Shown here in pieces: positions 12,480 through 24,282 of a stretch of DNA of 64,000 nt. How positions within the stretch are numbered: position 1 is the first letter of the stretch; every line of letters begins with the position of its first letter. Source of the stretch: Gnetum montanum. Lineage: Eukaryota; Streptophyta; Gnetopsida; Gnetales; Gnetaceae. Where the stretch lies: assembly GCA_015680685.1 (NCBI GenBank), contig MNCI01022058.1, positions 130,943 to 194,942 on the forward strand, written 5' to 3'. The translations under genes and the position numbers were made by a program. The notes under the pieces were generated by a model. The model worked only from the letters and a program-made list of their open reading frames with translations. It did not search any database and was not told the origin of the DNA.

Positions 12480-12484
12480 ACACT

Positions 12485-12493
12485 TAATCATAC
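12485..12493 (+). repeat. Nine-base remnant of E3 LTR between E1 and E2
   Basis: TAATCATAC: four target bases plus the CATAC TSD of E2. It corresponds to taaccatac at 41958-41966 of the intact LTR. Confidence 0.85.
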
Positions 12494-13333
12494 TGATGAG
12501 CAGTAAGGTACCCCTATGCCCAACCATACGAATCATAAGCGTTCACGCATGATCTAGTCGAATTCCGTGGATGGGACTAGTTGTGGCATCTAGATTGCTA
12601 TGCCTTGATTGTAATTCGTTGTCTTCCCACTTAGACTAATGGTAGCTTTGTCATGTATGGTTTAGTCCAAAGTGAGGCATATGATTTTTATTATTTTATA
12701 TTTTATAAATTTGATTACCTACAACAAGAATGAAAGGTAAAGTAATTTAAGATCTAATTCATCTACTACCTAGCTAGCCTAACACAAGTACTCATCCCAC
12801 TTTCCTAGACACATCTTGAACACATATAGCACTATTGGGATACCAAACGTTAAGCATTGCTAGGTTACCAAGCACTATATGTATGCTTGAAGTGGTCATG
12901 CTTGTGTTCATTAACAACTAGAAATTAATTACTTAATTAAAATGCATTAAATTAAAGTGTATGAAAGTAAAGTGCATTAAAGGAAACATTATTAATCTAT
13001 TCTTAGTGTTGCAAGGATTGTCAAAAGAGTTCATTGTTATTCCCATCACACTATTACACTCAAGTACATCAGTGTTCAAACAAAGAACCACACACACTTA
13101 GACTTCTTCTATGGGTACTCAGAAAATATTCTAACTCTAGAGAAAATAAACTGCAAGAGATTTTCTACTTTGATTGAAAACTATCCAAAAACTCATGAAA
13201 AACTAATGCCAAATCAGGAGCCCAAGCATTATATTTATAGGCCAGCATATACCCCTTAACATTGGATACCCAACGTCAGAGCTCCAACATTGGATATTTG
13301 ACGTCAGAGTAGATGAAGAAACGTGTTTCATCA
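12494..13333 (-). repeat. E2 3' LTR
   Basis: TGATGAGCAG...TTTCATCA. TATA box 13239-13232 (minus). U3 carries two ACGTCAGAG-containing repeats (about 13272 and 13301) instead of the GATATC motifs of E1; the second reads TGACGTCA, a bZIP/CRE-type site. Confidence 0.88.
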
Positions 13334-14317
13334 TACTCCCATGATTAAATGAAAACTCGTCCTCGAGTGTGGAAGGGAAAGAACAAGTTCTTTACAAAAT
13401 ATAAGGAAGGTATGGGATTATTGACTGACATACAAACTAACTAGATGGAATAGATAAACTATGAGTGCCCAAGTGTATGGAGTGACAATTTTTACAAAAT
13501 TGGATGTCCATGAAAAGAGAAGGGAACAACCTAGATAACACAAACATCCAACACCTCTTGGTAGTCGAAGAGTGAGGGAGAAGATCCAATGATCATGAAT
13601 GGTCCTTATCATGTGGTATTACTACATCATCCTTAGTGAAGATAGTGCCACTTCTAGTCCATGCTTCCCACTACAATCACAACAAAATTGGGAATTAGTA
13701 TGCAATGTGTAACACATAGCTATCAAATGCCTTATCTTGTCAGTGGTTACACTCAGCTAGGTTGTGATTGTGGTACATTGATTCTTGTAGGAGTGTTAGT
13801 GGGAAGGCTGACAAATAGGGTAAAATAGATAAGCGGTCCATTAAATTTGAGAAAGTTTGACATAAGAAAATATTTGAAGAGGGTGTAAGAATTCACAACA
13901 ATAAAAAGAAAATTTTTACTAAAAAATGTTGTGAAGATGTGTACAATTGTATGTCACTGATGGGATAAACAAAAAGATTTGATTGTAAGAGTGTCTAAGG
14001 GTAAAGAACTTAACTAACCCAACCAAAAGATATGAAAGTGGATCCTCCGCAAAGTAGGCATAGGCCTTTTATGCCCTTACATAACTTCAAAACAAAGAGT
14101 CCATGGGCTCCATGGATGATTAATGGTTACAGAAGATTAAGTAAAAAAACCTAGAAGAAACTACCTAAGAATGTTGACACATCAAGCTAGGACATCGAAC
14201 ACAAACATGAAACCAACAATGAGGTGAGACATGGAAAGCATAAATGGATTAGAGAGAGTGAAATGGAGTTCCTGATTAAGGTCACATGAAGTTCCTTGTG
14301 GATTTTATGTTTAAATG
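13334..14317 (-). other. E2 3' noncoding region, distal part
   Basis: PPT-like CATGGGAGTA on the minus strand at 13334-13343. Shared block near 14038-14110 (tggatcctccgcaaagtagg, then tgcccttacataac). No gene. Confidence 0.6.
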
Positions 14318-14322
14318 ACTTG

Positions 14323-15133
14323 TGATGAGTGGTGAGGTACCCCTACGCTCAATCATACGAATACGAGTGTTATGCACAATCTAGTCAAACTCCAAGGACT
14401 AAGTGCTTATGCGTCTTCACAGAATAAGGATGGGTTAGGCGATCATTGTCTTCCCAAGTTTACTCGTATGGAACAATTGTATGGTTAAGTAAACTTGAGG
14501 TATATGATTTTTATGCTTTTTATGTTTTATGTCCTAGTGCTAAAAAGGGAGAAATGAAATAATTAACTAATTTAATTTAACTAATTAGCTAGGTTCTAAC
14601 TAGTCCTAACACCAGCATCCATTCCCACTCTCGGTACACATCTTGAACTAGTGTAACACTACTGGAATTACCAAACGCTAGTCGTTAATGGGTTACCAAG
14701 TGTTCCACGTATGCTCGAAGTGGTTGTACTGAGTGTGCTTACTTGTTGAAAATTAACAAATCAATAAAATAGCCAATTAACTAATGAAAGCATTGAATAA
14801 CTGTAAATAACATTAAATGCAATAAATAAGCTATTCTGAATGTTGCAAGGTTTATCACAAGGTTTGTCTTTATTTCTAAACACAAGATGTGCTAAGGTAC
14901 ACAATGCTCAAATAAAGATATATTCACTTTATGACTCCTATTGCAGACACTCAGAAATAATTCTAACTCTGGAAAGAAAAAATTGTAAGTGTTTAGGTAA
15001 GGGACTAAGAAACTAACTATGATATCAAGTGCCCTCGTCTCTTATTTATAAGCGATGAGACAGGCTTTAATATCACTTTGGCACCTTCAATATTGTATAC
15101 CCAATATCGAGGGTTTGATATTGCGACTCATCA
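14323..15133 (-). repeat. E4 3' LTR
   Basis: TGATGAG...CTCATCA, TATA box 15050-15043 on the minus strand (about 84 bp from the LTR start). U3 has AATATC/GATATT repeats at about 15088-15125. Confidence 0.9.
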
Positions 15134-17149
15134 TACCCCCACGACTGAATGAAAACTCGTCCTTGAGTTCCTTACAAAATATTGGGAAGGTATGGGATTA
15201 TTTACTAAACGATAACTAACGGTGACATGGAATGACAGACTCAAAGTGCCCAATGAATGGATCGACAAACATATTATAGCATGGGTGTTCATAACCATTA
15301 TGTTGAACACTATACATAAATGACATCCAGACCCCCCATTTGATAGCTTGAAGAGAGAGAGAAAAGAAAATGAAGCACATTGCTACTGATGTCAAAAATG
15401 TGCACACCATTGTTCATTCATGGCCACATGATCAAGTTTGTTCCTTGCATAAACGCTCCAGCTCCAATCCATCCTGAGTGCTCCCTCCTATCCCAGTCCA
15501 TTGTTCATGTGATCACCATCTGCACACACAACATAGTCATGAATTTGCAAGGATAGATAAGATATAATGTAATTGATATCTTGCCTCAATATGAAGCACC
15601 TTGGCTAGGTTGTGGGTATGGAAAATACTAGGTTAGAGGTTTGTAATTGATAACTACCTAAGTTGTAGGGGTGAAATAAGTAATGGAATGGAAAAATTTG
15701 TAACAGGACCCCCACGACGAAGAGTGAACCTCCAGTAGCAATAGGGTGGAAAAACTAAAAGAACGAGAAAGATGAGAGAAATACCAACAGTGAAGCCATT
15801 AAGACAAAACAAAAATACATGTCACTGATAGGTGAAATGAGAAATACTTGATTGCAAGAAATGTTTAAGGGAAAGAACTTAACAATTGCATCAAAAAGGA
15901 ATGCCAGTGGGTCCTCCCCAAAGCAGGCCAATGCCCTTTATGCCCTGACATACCCATAAACCAAAGAGTCTGTAGGCTCTAGGAATGACATATGGAAATA
16001 ATGGTTAAGGACTTACCCACAAGAGTTTACCAAAGAATAACAATGCATTAACTAAGATATAGATTAATCATAAAACTAGCAATGATGTGGGATATGGAAG
16101 GTAATACGAAAAGAGAGGAGAAAATGGAATGGGATCCCAAAATCAAGGTTGTGTAAAGTCCCTTGTGTAGTATGTGATTAAGGTGACTTAATAAAATTTA
16201 GCCCAAATCCAGATTAAAACTAACCACATCCAGTGACCTCGCATCAACACATTTGACCAATCCATCCTCGTAAGGCAACAAGAATGTGTCCACAAAGCCA
16301 CCACCATTCCAACAAGAGAAAGATAGAGGAGTAGGAAGCAAGAAAGGGCCTTAGTTAGAGGAAACCTTTAGGCATGGGTAACATGTCTTTCCAATGCCAT
16401 AACTAGTGCTTGTAGCACATGTTTCTTATTATGTCTAAGGGGTGTGCTTTGAATTCTCACCAGTTGTTTTTTAATGTGAGAACCACACCATGCAAAGACT
16501 TATTTGATTTAGTCAACTTCCTAATATTTGGTCAAGAGTGGAATGGTGAAAAACTTATGAAAAACATCCAAGTACCTAAGAGAATAGCCAGCACAAATGC
16601 ATTGAACCCCCTTGATATCACACCCTTTTCAATCCATTTGAATCTTTCCTTGGTTTGAATAATACCAAGCCACCAATTCATTAATAAGTTTACTTAGAAA
16701 AAGGGACAGTATAGTTCCAAGATCAAGGGAGACCATAGAGCTGAATAGATGAATGGATGACATGGACTCATTGCCTATTTTATCAAAAGAAACCTTATCT
16801 TAGTATCAACATTAAAAGTCAAAGGTAAAAACCAAACATTAGCAATAAACACCATTATAGTACAATCCATCATCATGAGCACTTATTAGATGACGAGTGA
16901 AAGTAATTTAAACAAAATGTAATAGAAAAAGAAATAGTAAAAATGTTAACGATGGTGTAAAACAAAAACAAGTAAAGATGAAAAATGTGTAAAACAAAAA
17001 GGACAAAAGAGACTTAGGGCTTAGAATGGTTAGCATTGGTGGCCATCTCCCCCATGACTAAGTTGGAAGGAGGAGATCCAAAATAGTGAGTAAGGTTGTC
17101 CATTAATAGAGGTAGTGTTAGTACTAGCTATTTTAGGCTCATTGAAAGG
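15134..17149 (-). other. E4 3' noncoding region
   Basis: PPT-like CGTGGGGGTA on the minus strand at 15134-15143, shared noncoding block at 15870-15990, then A-rich DNA matching E1 and E2. No ORF comparable to the E3 extra ORF. Confidence 0.6.
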
Positions 17150-18539
17150 ATTGGTTTGCTAGATGTTGACCAATAATTTCTTGTTTGGGGTTTCAGGTTT
17201 ATAGATCATCATGGCCCCTAAAGGGAAAGTTTCATGAATAATATAAGGACCTTCCCACAGTGTTTGAAATTTAGTTCATTGTGGCACATGTGTGGGATTC
17301 CAATACAAAACCTTATCTCCAGGTTGGTATTTGACTTTCCTAATCCTTAGGTCATGACATTGCTTGTTGAAGGCCTTGTGTAGTTTATTGGATGAAAGGG
17401 TGGCTAATCAATTTTCATCTAGCAAGTTAAGGTTCATTAATCATTCTTTTTGTGCTAGACTGAGGTCAAGGTTGAGGTCACATTCTATTGATAATGTACA
17501 AAGCTTAGCTTGGATGGGAAGTGTTGGAAGTCTATCGTACACTAACTCATAGGGAGAGAAGCCTATAGGGAGTTTCCATGTGGAGCGGTATGCCCAAAGA
17601 GCATTGTTCAGTTTGGTGCTCCAGTCTTGTCTATATTTGCTAATGGTTCACATCAATATTTTTGTGATCTCCCTATTAGTGACTTTGGCTTGGCCATGCT
17701 TGAGGATGGTATGGCGTAGTTAGCTTATGCTCCACTCCCAAGCATTACATCAACTTCTGAAAAGTCACACCTGTAAAGTGTGTACCATTATCAAAAATAA
17801 GTGCACGAGGCATGCCAAACCTATTTACGATTTTTTGTTGAACAAATCATGCAGCGGTAGATGATGTACAGTCCATAATAGTGGCTGCTTTTGTCCACTT
17901 TGTAAAATAGTCAACAACAACAATGATGTACGATTTTCCATTGGACATAGGTGTAATAGGCCCCATAAAATCAATTCCCCATATGTCGAAGGGTTCTAAA
18001 GGTTGAATCTATTATTGTGGATCCTCCATTGTAGTAGTCATTCCCCCATCGTGTTGGCAGTGCTCACANTCCTCCATTGTAGTAGTCATTCCCCCATCGT
18101 GTTGGCAGTGCTCACAAGATTGGACAAAATGATGAGTTTCCTGGAACAATGTAGGCCAATAATATCCTACTTGCAAGATTTTAATGATTGTTTGTCTCCC
18201 AGCATAATGACCCCCACAAGGACCCTCATAAGTGTCTTGAAGAACTTGCAATTGGTCTACTTCAGGAACACACCATCGAACCAAGCCATCAGAACATATC
18301 TTATAAAATTATCCATTAATTTCCATAAAATATCTGGCTTAGTGAAGAAATTGTTGTTTCTTTTTAACATCCAACCCTTGTGGTGTTTCTTATGTAAGGA
18401 GATAGGTAAGAATGCTACTATACCAATTTTTCTTTATGGTTAATTGATTATTTACTACACCTGCAAAGAGGAGTTCATCAGGAAAGTGATCAAAAATGGG
18501 ATATTTTTCCTCTTTATTGTCCCATCATAACTAAGATAA
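17150..18539 (-). pseudogene. E4 integrase, with an assembly duplication
   Basis: Zinc-binding part at 18290-18110: the first His of the usual H..GGH is Tyr (TYEGPCGGH) and SCEHCQ supplies the Cys pair. The core includes [10 protein letters not shown] (about 17990-17960), ALIFDNGTHF (about 17815-17785, second Asp kept) and TPYHPQ (about 17735). The end (about 17330-17150) includes GDKVLYWNP and GPYII blocks as in E3. An N at 18069 and a duplicated 47-bp segment disrupt the frame at the Cys pair. Confidence 0.8.
18022..18116. repeat. 47-bp direct duplication around an ambiguous base
   Basis: 18022-18068 and 18070-18116 are identical, separated only by N at 18069. Nothing similar occurs in the E3 integrase. 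Most likely an unresolved sequencing-gap join. Confidence 0.85.
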
Positions 18540-20119
18540 ATGATCGGCAACAACATTCTCAGTGCCTTTACGATCGATCATTGTAAGGTTGAACTCTTGT
18601 AAGATCACAAGCCACTATATGATGCGAGGGCTCACCATTGGTTTATTCATTAGGAACCAAATTGCACTATGATCCATGTGTACAAATATCTTATAGCCTA
18701 ATACATAGTGCCTAAATTTTTCTAGTGCAAACACCATAGCCATTAATTTTTTTTCTGTCGTGGTGTAATTAAGTTGTGCACCAGCAATACTTCGACTAGC
18801 ACAGTGAATGTAATAGGGTCATTTCTGGTCATCTAACTATGTAAGTACGGCTCCTAAAGCAAAGTTGGGTGTGTCAGTCATTATGTGAAATGGTTTGGAC
18901 TAGTCAGAAGCTTATATAATAAGTGTTCCTACAAGCTTCTGTTTCAAGGTTTGGAAGGCTAGCTCACATTCCCTGGTCCATTCAAAGGGTACATCCTTTT
19001 TTGTTAATTCTACCAACGGTTTTCAGGCTAATAATAGCTAGTATGCCCAAGGAATGATGAGATGTCTTTTACAATTTCAGGCTAACGAGTGATTCCTTGG
19101 ATGACTTTGGTATTTTCAGGATCTACCTCTATCCCTGTTTATGAAATCTTGTGCCCTAATACAATGCCTTCTTGGACCATTAAATGGCTTTTTTGCCAAT
19201 TGAGCCTTAAGTTGGTTTCAACACATCATTTCAGTACTTGCTCTAATTGGTCCAGTGCTTGTTTGAAGTCTGCTCCATAGGTGGAGAAATCGTCCATAAT
19301 GACCTCCACATCATTCCCTTTTTGCTGCTGAAAGATACTTAAAACCAAACATTGAAATGTTGATGGGGCATTGCACAAGCCAAATGGCATCTTCCTATAT
19401 GCAAATTTCCCCTAAGGACTTGTGAACATAGTCTTGGCTTGGTCTTCTAATGCTATTTAAATTTAATTATGTCCACTATAACCATCCAGAAAACCATAGT
19501 AGCAATGCCTTACAATGGTATCTAAGACTTGGTCAACGAATGGCAATGGGAAGTGGTCCTTGAATGTTGCCATATTTAATAACCTAGAGTCTATACACAC
19601 CCTCCATTTACCTCCCTTTTTGGGCACAATGACTAATGGGTTAACCCATTCACTATCAGCAATGGGGTAGATGAACCTGGCTTTTAGAAGTTGTTCAATT
19701 TCTTCTTTAACCATTTGCTTAAGCTTTGGGTTCAATCTCCTTTGTGGTTGTTGTCGAGGTTTCATGGAGGGGTCAGTGTAAATTCTATGTTGGCATATCC
19801 TAGGATCTATTCCAGTTAATTTGGGATATAACTAAGTAAAGGCTTTTCACCATTTGTTTACCATTTTTAGCAATCTTTCTTTTTGTTGAGGAGCGAGCTT
19901 AGTGTTAATGATTACCGATTTTCCATTCTTGAGAAATGTGTACTCCATACTGGTGGGTAACAATTTTAACTCAAGGGCCTCTTGCTTGAACTCATCAAGG
20001 ATTTCCAACTTCCTGCAGTTGATATTTTCGATGTCAGGACTTGGAAGTTGATGATGGACTTGCTCTAATGTATCTATGCTATCGATATAGGTGCAAGTCA
20101 AGCTCTCAGTTGGTTCCAT
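18540..20119 (-). pseudogene. E4 reverse transcriptase and RNase H
   Basis: A connecting segment (20119-19847) ends LLKMVNKW. RT is open at 19765-19463, with ARFIYPIADSEWVNPLVI, KWRVCIDSRLLNMATF, DHFPLPF and GFLDGYSGHN. The active site reads VIMDDF at about 19304-19287, so the usual Tyr/Phe is Ile and the DD pair is kept. RNase H motifs follow: TDTPNFALG (about 18880), TEKKLMAMVFALEKF (about 18755), HMDHSA (about 18675) and NVVADHLS (about 18555). Stops are scattered after 19463. Confidence 0.85.
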
Positions 20120-20323
20120 GCATAGAGTTGAATTGCTCTCTTGGTCAGCTGTCAGCCACTGGGTGCCTTCCTATCTTATGGCTGCTACATATAGGCATCT
20201 TTGTATGTTAGTTATTTGTGCATACTGGTTGCATGCAGGCAATGTTAAATGTTGTACGAACCAGGACTTCTGCACGCAATTACACCTTGTGTCATTGTAT
20301 GTGATGCATGGAACTTTCTTCTT

Positions 20324-20985
20324 CTAAATCTTTCCAAATGTATTTTCCTTTGATATTTCTAGGGAACGATCACATATTCCTAAGCGTGCATCAATTATGC
20401 TTAGCCATGTTATTCCCATAATGATTGGGAAGTCCCCCTTGCAGTTGTTAACTTGAATCACTAGGAAATCAACTAAATATGACCACCCACAAACAGTGGT
20501 GATAATGTCCTCCACTAATCCTAATGGAACAATGATAGACTAGTCGGCCAACTCTAAATGAATGTTACTCTTTTATAGTGGAGGCAGGTTCTAGGCTTTG
20601 TACATTTCTTGAGAGATTAAGTTAACACTAGAACCTAAAACCAAAAGAGCTTTGCAAGGCTCATTCCCAGTGATTTGCAAATAAATCAAAAGACTTCCAG
20701 GATCAGAGAATTTCCTGGGAAGATGGCCAACTTTAATCCAATTGGTGATGGCATGAGTCAACATGACTCTGTGTGTTAAGTGCGGTCTTTGGTTCGAAGG
20801 AAGCTCCAAGGATTCGAATGATGGTGAGGCCTTTGGAGAATCAACCACTTGTGGTTATAAGGACTTGCTTGGACTATTGGTTCTGAAGAACGGTTTCTTT
20901 TTTGTGTGGTTGTATGAACCAAGAATAGGTTGAGGGTTGACAACCCTTGTAGCGTTATGTTGCTGCGGTTGGGCAAGGAGCTCAC
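20324..20985 (-). pseudogene. E4 protease region, catalytic Asp replaced
   Basis: The retroviral-type aspartic protease segment reads KALLVLGSSVNLIS at about 20665-20620, where the family (and E3) has Asp in place of the second Val. A downstream block with VCGWSYLVDFLVIQ and IIMGITWLSIIDA (20500-20380) matches the rest of the fold. Loss of this Asp would abolish protease activity. Confidence 0.65.
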
Positions 20986-21403
20986 CCTGCATAATTGGAG
21001 CAGGTGGTAATGGAGCTAAGCATGGAAGAGGTGCAGTCGGATGAGAAGGATAGTATGTTTATGGGACATCACCCCTAGGAGAAGGAGTTCTATAGTACTC
21101 GTGGATTTGGTAATGAGGCTGAGGAGTGACATCACTAGTGGAGTCATGTGGAGAGATCGGCTACTGCACATAGTATCCATACAGGTCAAGTTGACAGTAA
21201 GGGTATTATTGTTATGGTAGTGGTATTTTCCATGATTGTGAGTGTTGCCACTATTGATACTGTTTGATTCGTTGTGGTGGTGTTCCACTTGGATAATACA
21301 TCAAAGGTTGGTGGAACTACCTTGGGTTACCTTGTGGATAAGGTAACCTTTGGGGTGTCTGCCATCTATTTAATCATGGGTTTAGTGCATACACTCCAGA
21401 CTG

Positions 21404-23369
21404 CTATAGATGGGAGATTACTAGGCAACATCCCTTAGGATGGTCATATTGGCATATCTCACATCCACCATCATTGTCTATGTTCAAATCCACAACCTCT
21501 TCAATGATTGCAACTTTGCCCTTACCTGTGTTACATGCATATTCAACTTCTTTATTTTTTCTTCTCCCTTGATCACTACCTTGCTCTCTAAACTCCTCTA
21601 CTATTTTGTGAACGGTTTGAAATTTATTATCTAGGGAGTCCCACATTTGATCTACCTTTGTCGATACATCTGATGCAAACTTTTGAATGGGCAAATTCTT
21701 CCTATTCACCATCTCTTTGAGTGGTGACTCTTCTTCATCCTCACAAAATCTAACTTCCTTCTTTCAGAGGGAAGAAGCTTTGTTGTATTCCTCCACACTT
21801 TCTCTTTTCCTTAACTCATCTTTTTCCTTGGCAACTTACTCCAACAATCTTTGTATTTGATGGGCTCTGAGCTCAAATAGCCTTCCTTGGGCATAAGTCC
21901 CAAGGGTTCTTCATGTTTCATACCTAAGCCCATCTATGAGATGGTGTAGTTGTTTCCTCTATGAGTAACCATGGCCAGGGCAGTGATGTAATAATGCATA
22001 ATATTGGTCCATGGTAGCATCCAAAGGTTTGTGTCCTCATTTCCATCCTTGGATTTTCTTACATAGGTTGGAGACTTGGGACTACGTTTGATACTTATCA
22101 TTGAATAACTATAACATGGTACTCCATCGACGAATGGATTCTAGTTCTAAGGACTAGGACTAGCTTTCTGGTTCCTTGATCAATGTCCATGAAAATAACT
22201 TTAGTTTTTGCTACTCATTTTCTATATTTTGCAAGGCACATGCATCATAGAATGCTTGTAGGTGATTTTGAGGATCAACGTTGTATCCCCCTTTGAATTT
22301 TGGGATATTGTTCATGTCTAATCTTTTGATCCTACTGTCCTTTTGGTGCCTTGTTGGGATCCTAACGACCTCAATTATATCTAGCATACTTTGGGTAGCA
22401 AGTAGGGGTTCATCGTGATCATATCCTCTATGGCGTCTATGATTCCTATGATGTTCCCTACTCTCCCTGCTTTCATGATGTGTTTCTCTAGAATGCCCTT
22501 GTCCCCTTTCTCTCGACTGTTTCATCTATGATCTCTATTTTGCTTACCATTTTCCTTATGGTCTTTCTCTTTAGGACTATGTCCAGATCCTGAAGGAGAG
22601 GGGGAAGGAGATGATGAAGTTGGAGAGGAAGGAGGACTAGCACCATGATGGTGCCTATCACTTTCTCTTTAGTGGTCTTGGCCTCGATCGTGGTTACAAT
22701 GGAATGTTCATCAACATCATGTGTTCATGTTCCTTTTTCTGACCGTTTGTATCCGTTGGTATCAAAACCTAGGTTATTAATAACTAAGTGAAGGCTTTGA
22801 TACACAACTCCTTGACCGAAGTCAATGAGAGGAACATAATTTTGTGGGAAACCTCCTGAGGTAGGTTCACCACCCTCATTTTCACTTAAGACATACAGGA
22901 CATCCTGAGGCCACTTCCCCTTCATAGATTTATAATGTCTCTCCTATTGTTGGTCCCTTTGGCGTTGTGCCTCCATGGGTCAATACTCTTTCAAGTCGTG
23001 TTCATGCACAACATACTCTGCCTATAAGTGTTGCATACCAATTCATGCAAGAGCACGAAGAAGCATGCTTAGGACCGAGCGATCAGGAGGTAATACTATG
23101 TTACCTTCTAAATCATGCCAACACAGTTGTTCATCTTGGTGGAGGATAAAGGTAAAGTTTAGTACATACTCATCAAGATGAATGTATACCAAGAGAAACT
23201 GTTGGGGTATTGGTGGATTATCTTGTACACTTCGCCTCCGATTGTTCATTGTGTCAGACCTAGGTGGTGAACCACTCTCGTAAGAAGAAGGAGACATGAT
23301 TAATTCCTCAATGTGCAATACTCTCTTTTCTATAATTGTAGGATAACCAACCCTAAGGGTTTCTTCCAA
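21404..23369 (-). pseudogene. E4 gag (decayed)
   Basis: N-terminal ORF 23369-23043 carries a YIHLDEYVLNFTFILHQDE-like segment followed by LEGNIVLPPD, homologous to the start of E3 gag. An Arg/His-rich stretch (22525-22440) leads into DEPLLATQSM, IPTRHQKDS, LDMNNIPKFKGGY (about 22420-22280) and a damaged Retrotrans_gag domain. The last part (21712-21404) ends with a CX2CX3HX4C zinc knuckle (about 21470-21430). Frames shift between blocks. Confidence 0.78.
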
Positions 23370-23434
23370 TGATGGGAAGATTTCCTAAGTTCTAATCAAT
23401 ACACAAACAACAAATTCCCCGACAACGGTGCCAA

Positions 23435-24277
23435 TGATGAGAGACGAGGTACCCTTACACTCAACCATATGAATATGAGCATTACGAGCAATCCGATTGA
23501 ACTCCAAGGACTAAGTGCTTATGCACCTTCATAGAATAAGGATGGGTTAGGTAATCATTGTCTTCCTAAGCTTACTCGTATGGCATTATTGTATGGTTAA
23601 GTAAACTTGAGGTATACATTTTTTATGCTTTTTATGTTTTATGTCCTGGTGCTAAAAAGGGAGAAATTAAATAATTAAGTAACTAATTTAATTTAACTAA
23701 TTGGCTATGTTCTAACTAGTCCTAACACCAACATCCATTCCCACTCTCTGTACACATCCTGAACCAGTGTAACACTACTGGGATTACCAAATGCTAGTCG
23801 TTACTGGGTTACCAAGTGTTCCACGTATGCTCGAAGTGGTCGTACTGAGTGTGCTTACTTGTTGAAAATTAACAAATCAATAAAATAGCCAATTAACTAA
23901 TGAAAGCATTAAATAACTATAAATAACATTTAATGTAATAAATAAGCTATTTTGAATGTTGCAAGGTTTATCACAAAGTTCATCTTTATTTCTAGACACA
24001 AGGTGTGCTTAGGTACACAATGCTCAAATAAAGATCTGTTCACTTTATGACTCCTATTATGGACACTCAGAAATAATTCTAACTCTGGAAAGGGAAAACT
24101 ATAAGAGTTCGGGTAAGGAACTAAGAAACTAACTATGATATCAAGTGTCCTTGTCTCTTATTTATAGGTGATGAGACAAGCTCTGATATTGCATGTCTGA
24201 TATCACTTTGGCATCTCCAATATTGCGTACCCGATATCAAGGGTCCGATATTAGGGGTTCAATATCGCGACTCATCA
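23435..24277 (-). repeat. E4 5' LTR
   Basis: TGATGAG...CTCATCA; TATA box about 24166-24159. Contains one more GATATC/CGATATT repeat segment in U3 (24180-24270) than the 3' LTR, which accounts for much of the length difference. Confidence 0.9.
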
Positions 24278-24282
24278 ACTTG

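Larger units (their letters stand above)
14323..24277 (-). mobile_element. E4: gag-pol Athila/Tat-like retrotransposon inside E2
   Basis: TSD ACTTG at 14318-14322 and 24278-24282. LTRs 14323-15133 (3') and 23435-24277 (5'). PBS 23434-23417 (minus TTGGCACCGTTGTCGGGG). Order on the minus strand: gag, protease, RT, RNase H, integrase, then about 2 kb of noncoding DNA and a 3' LTR. No extra ORF after integrase and no chromodomain. Inactivated by many stops. Confidence 0.92.
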
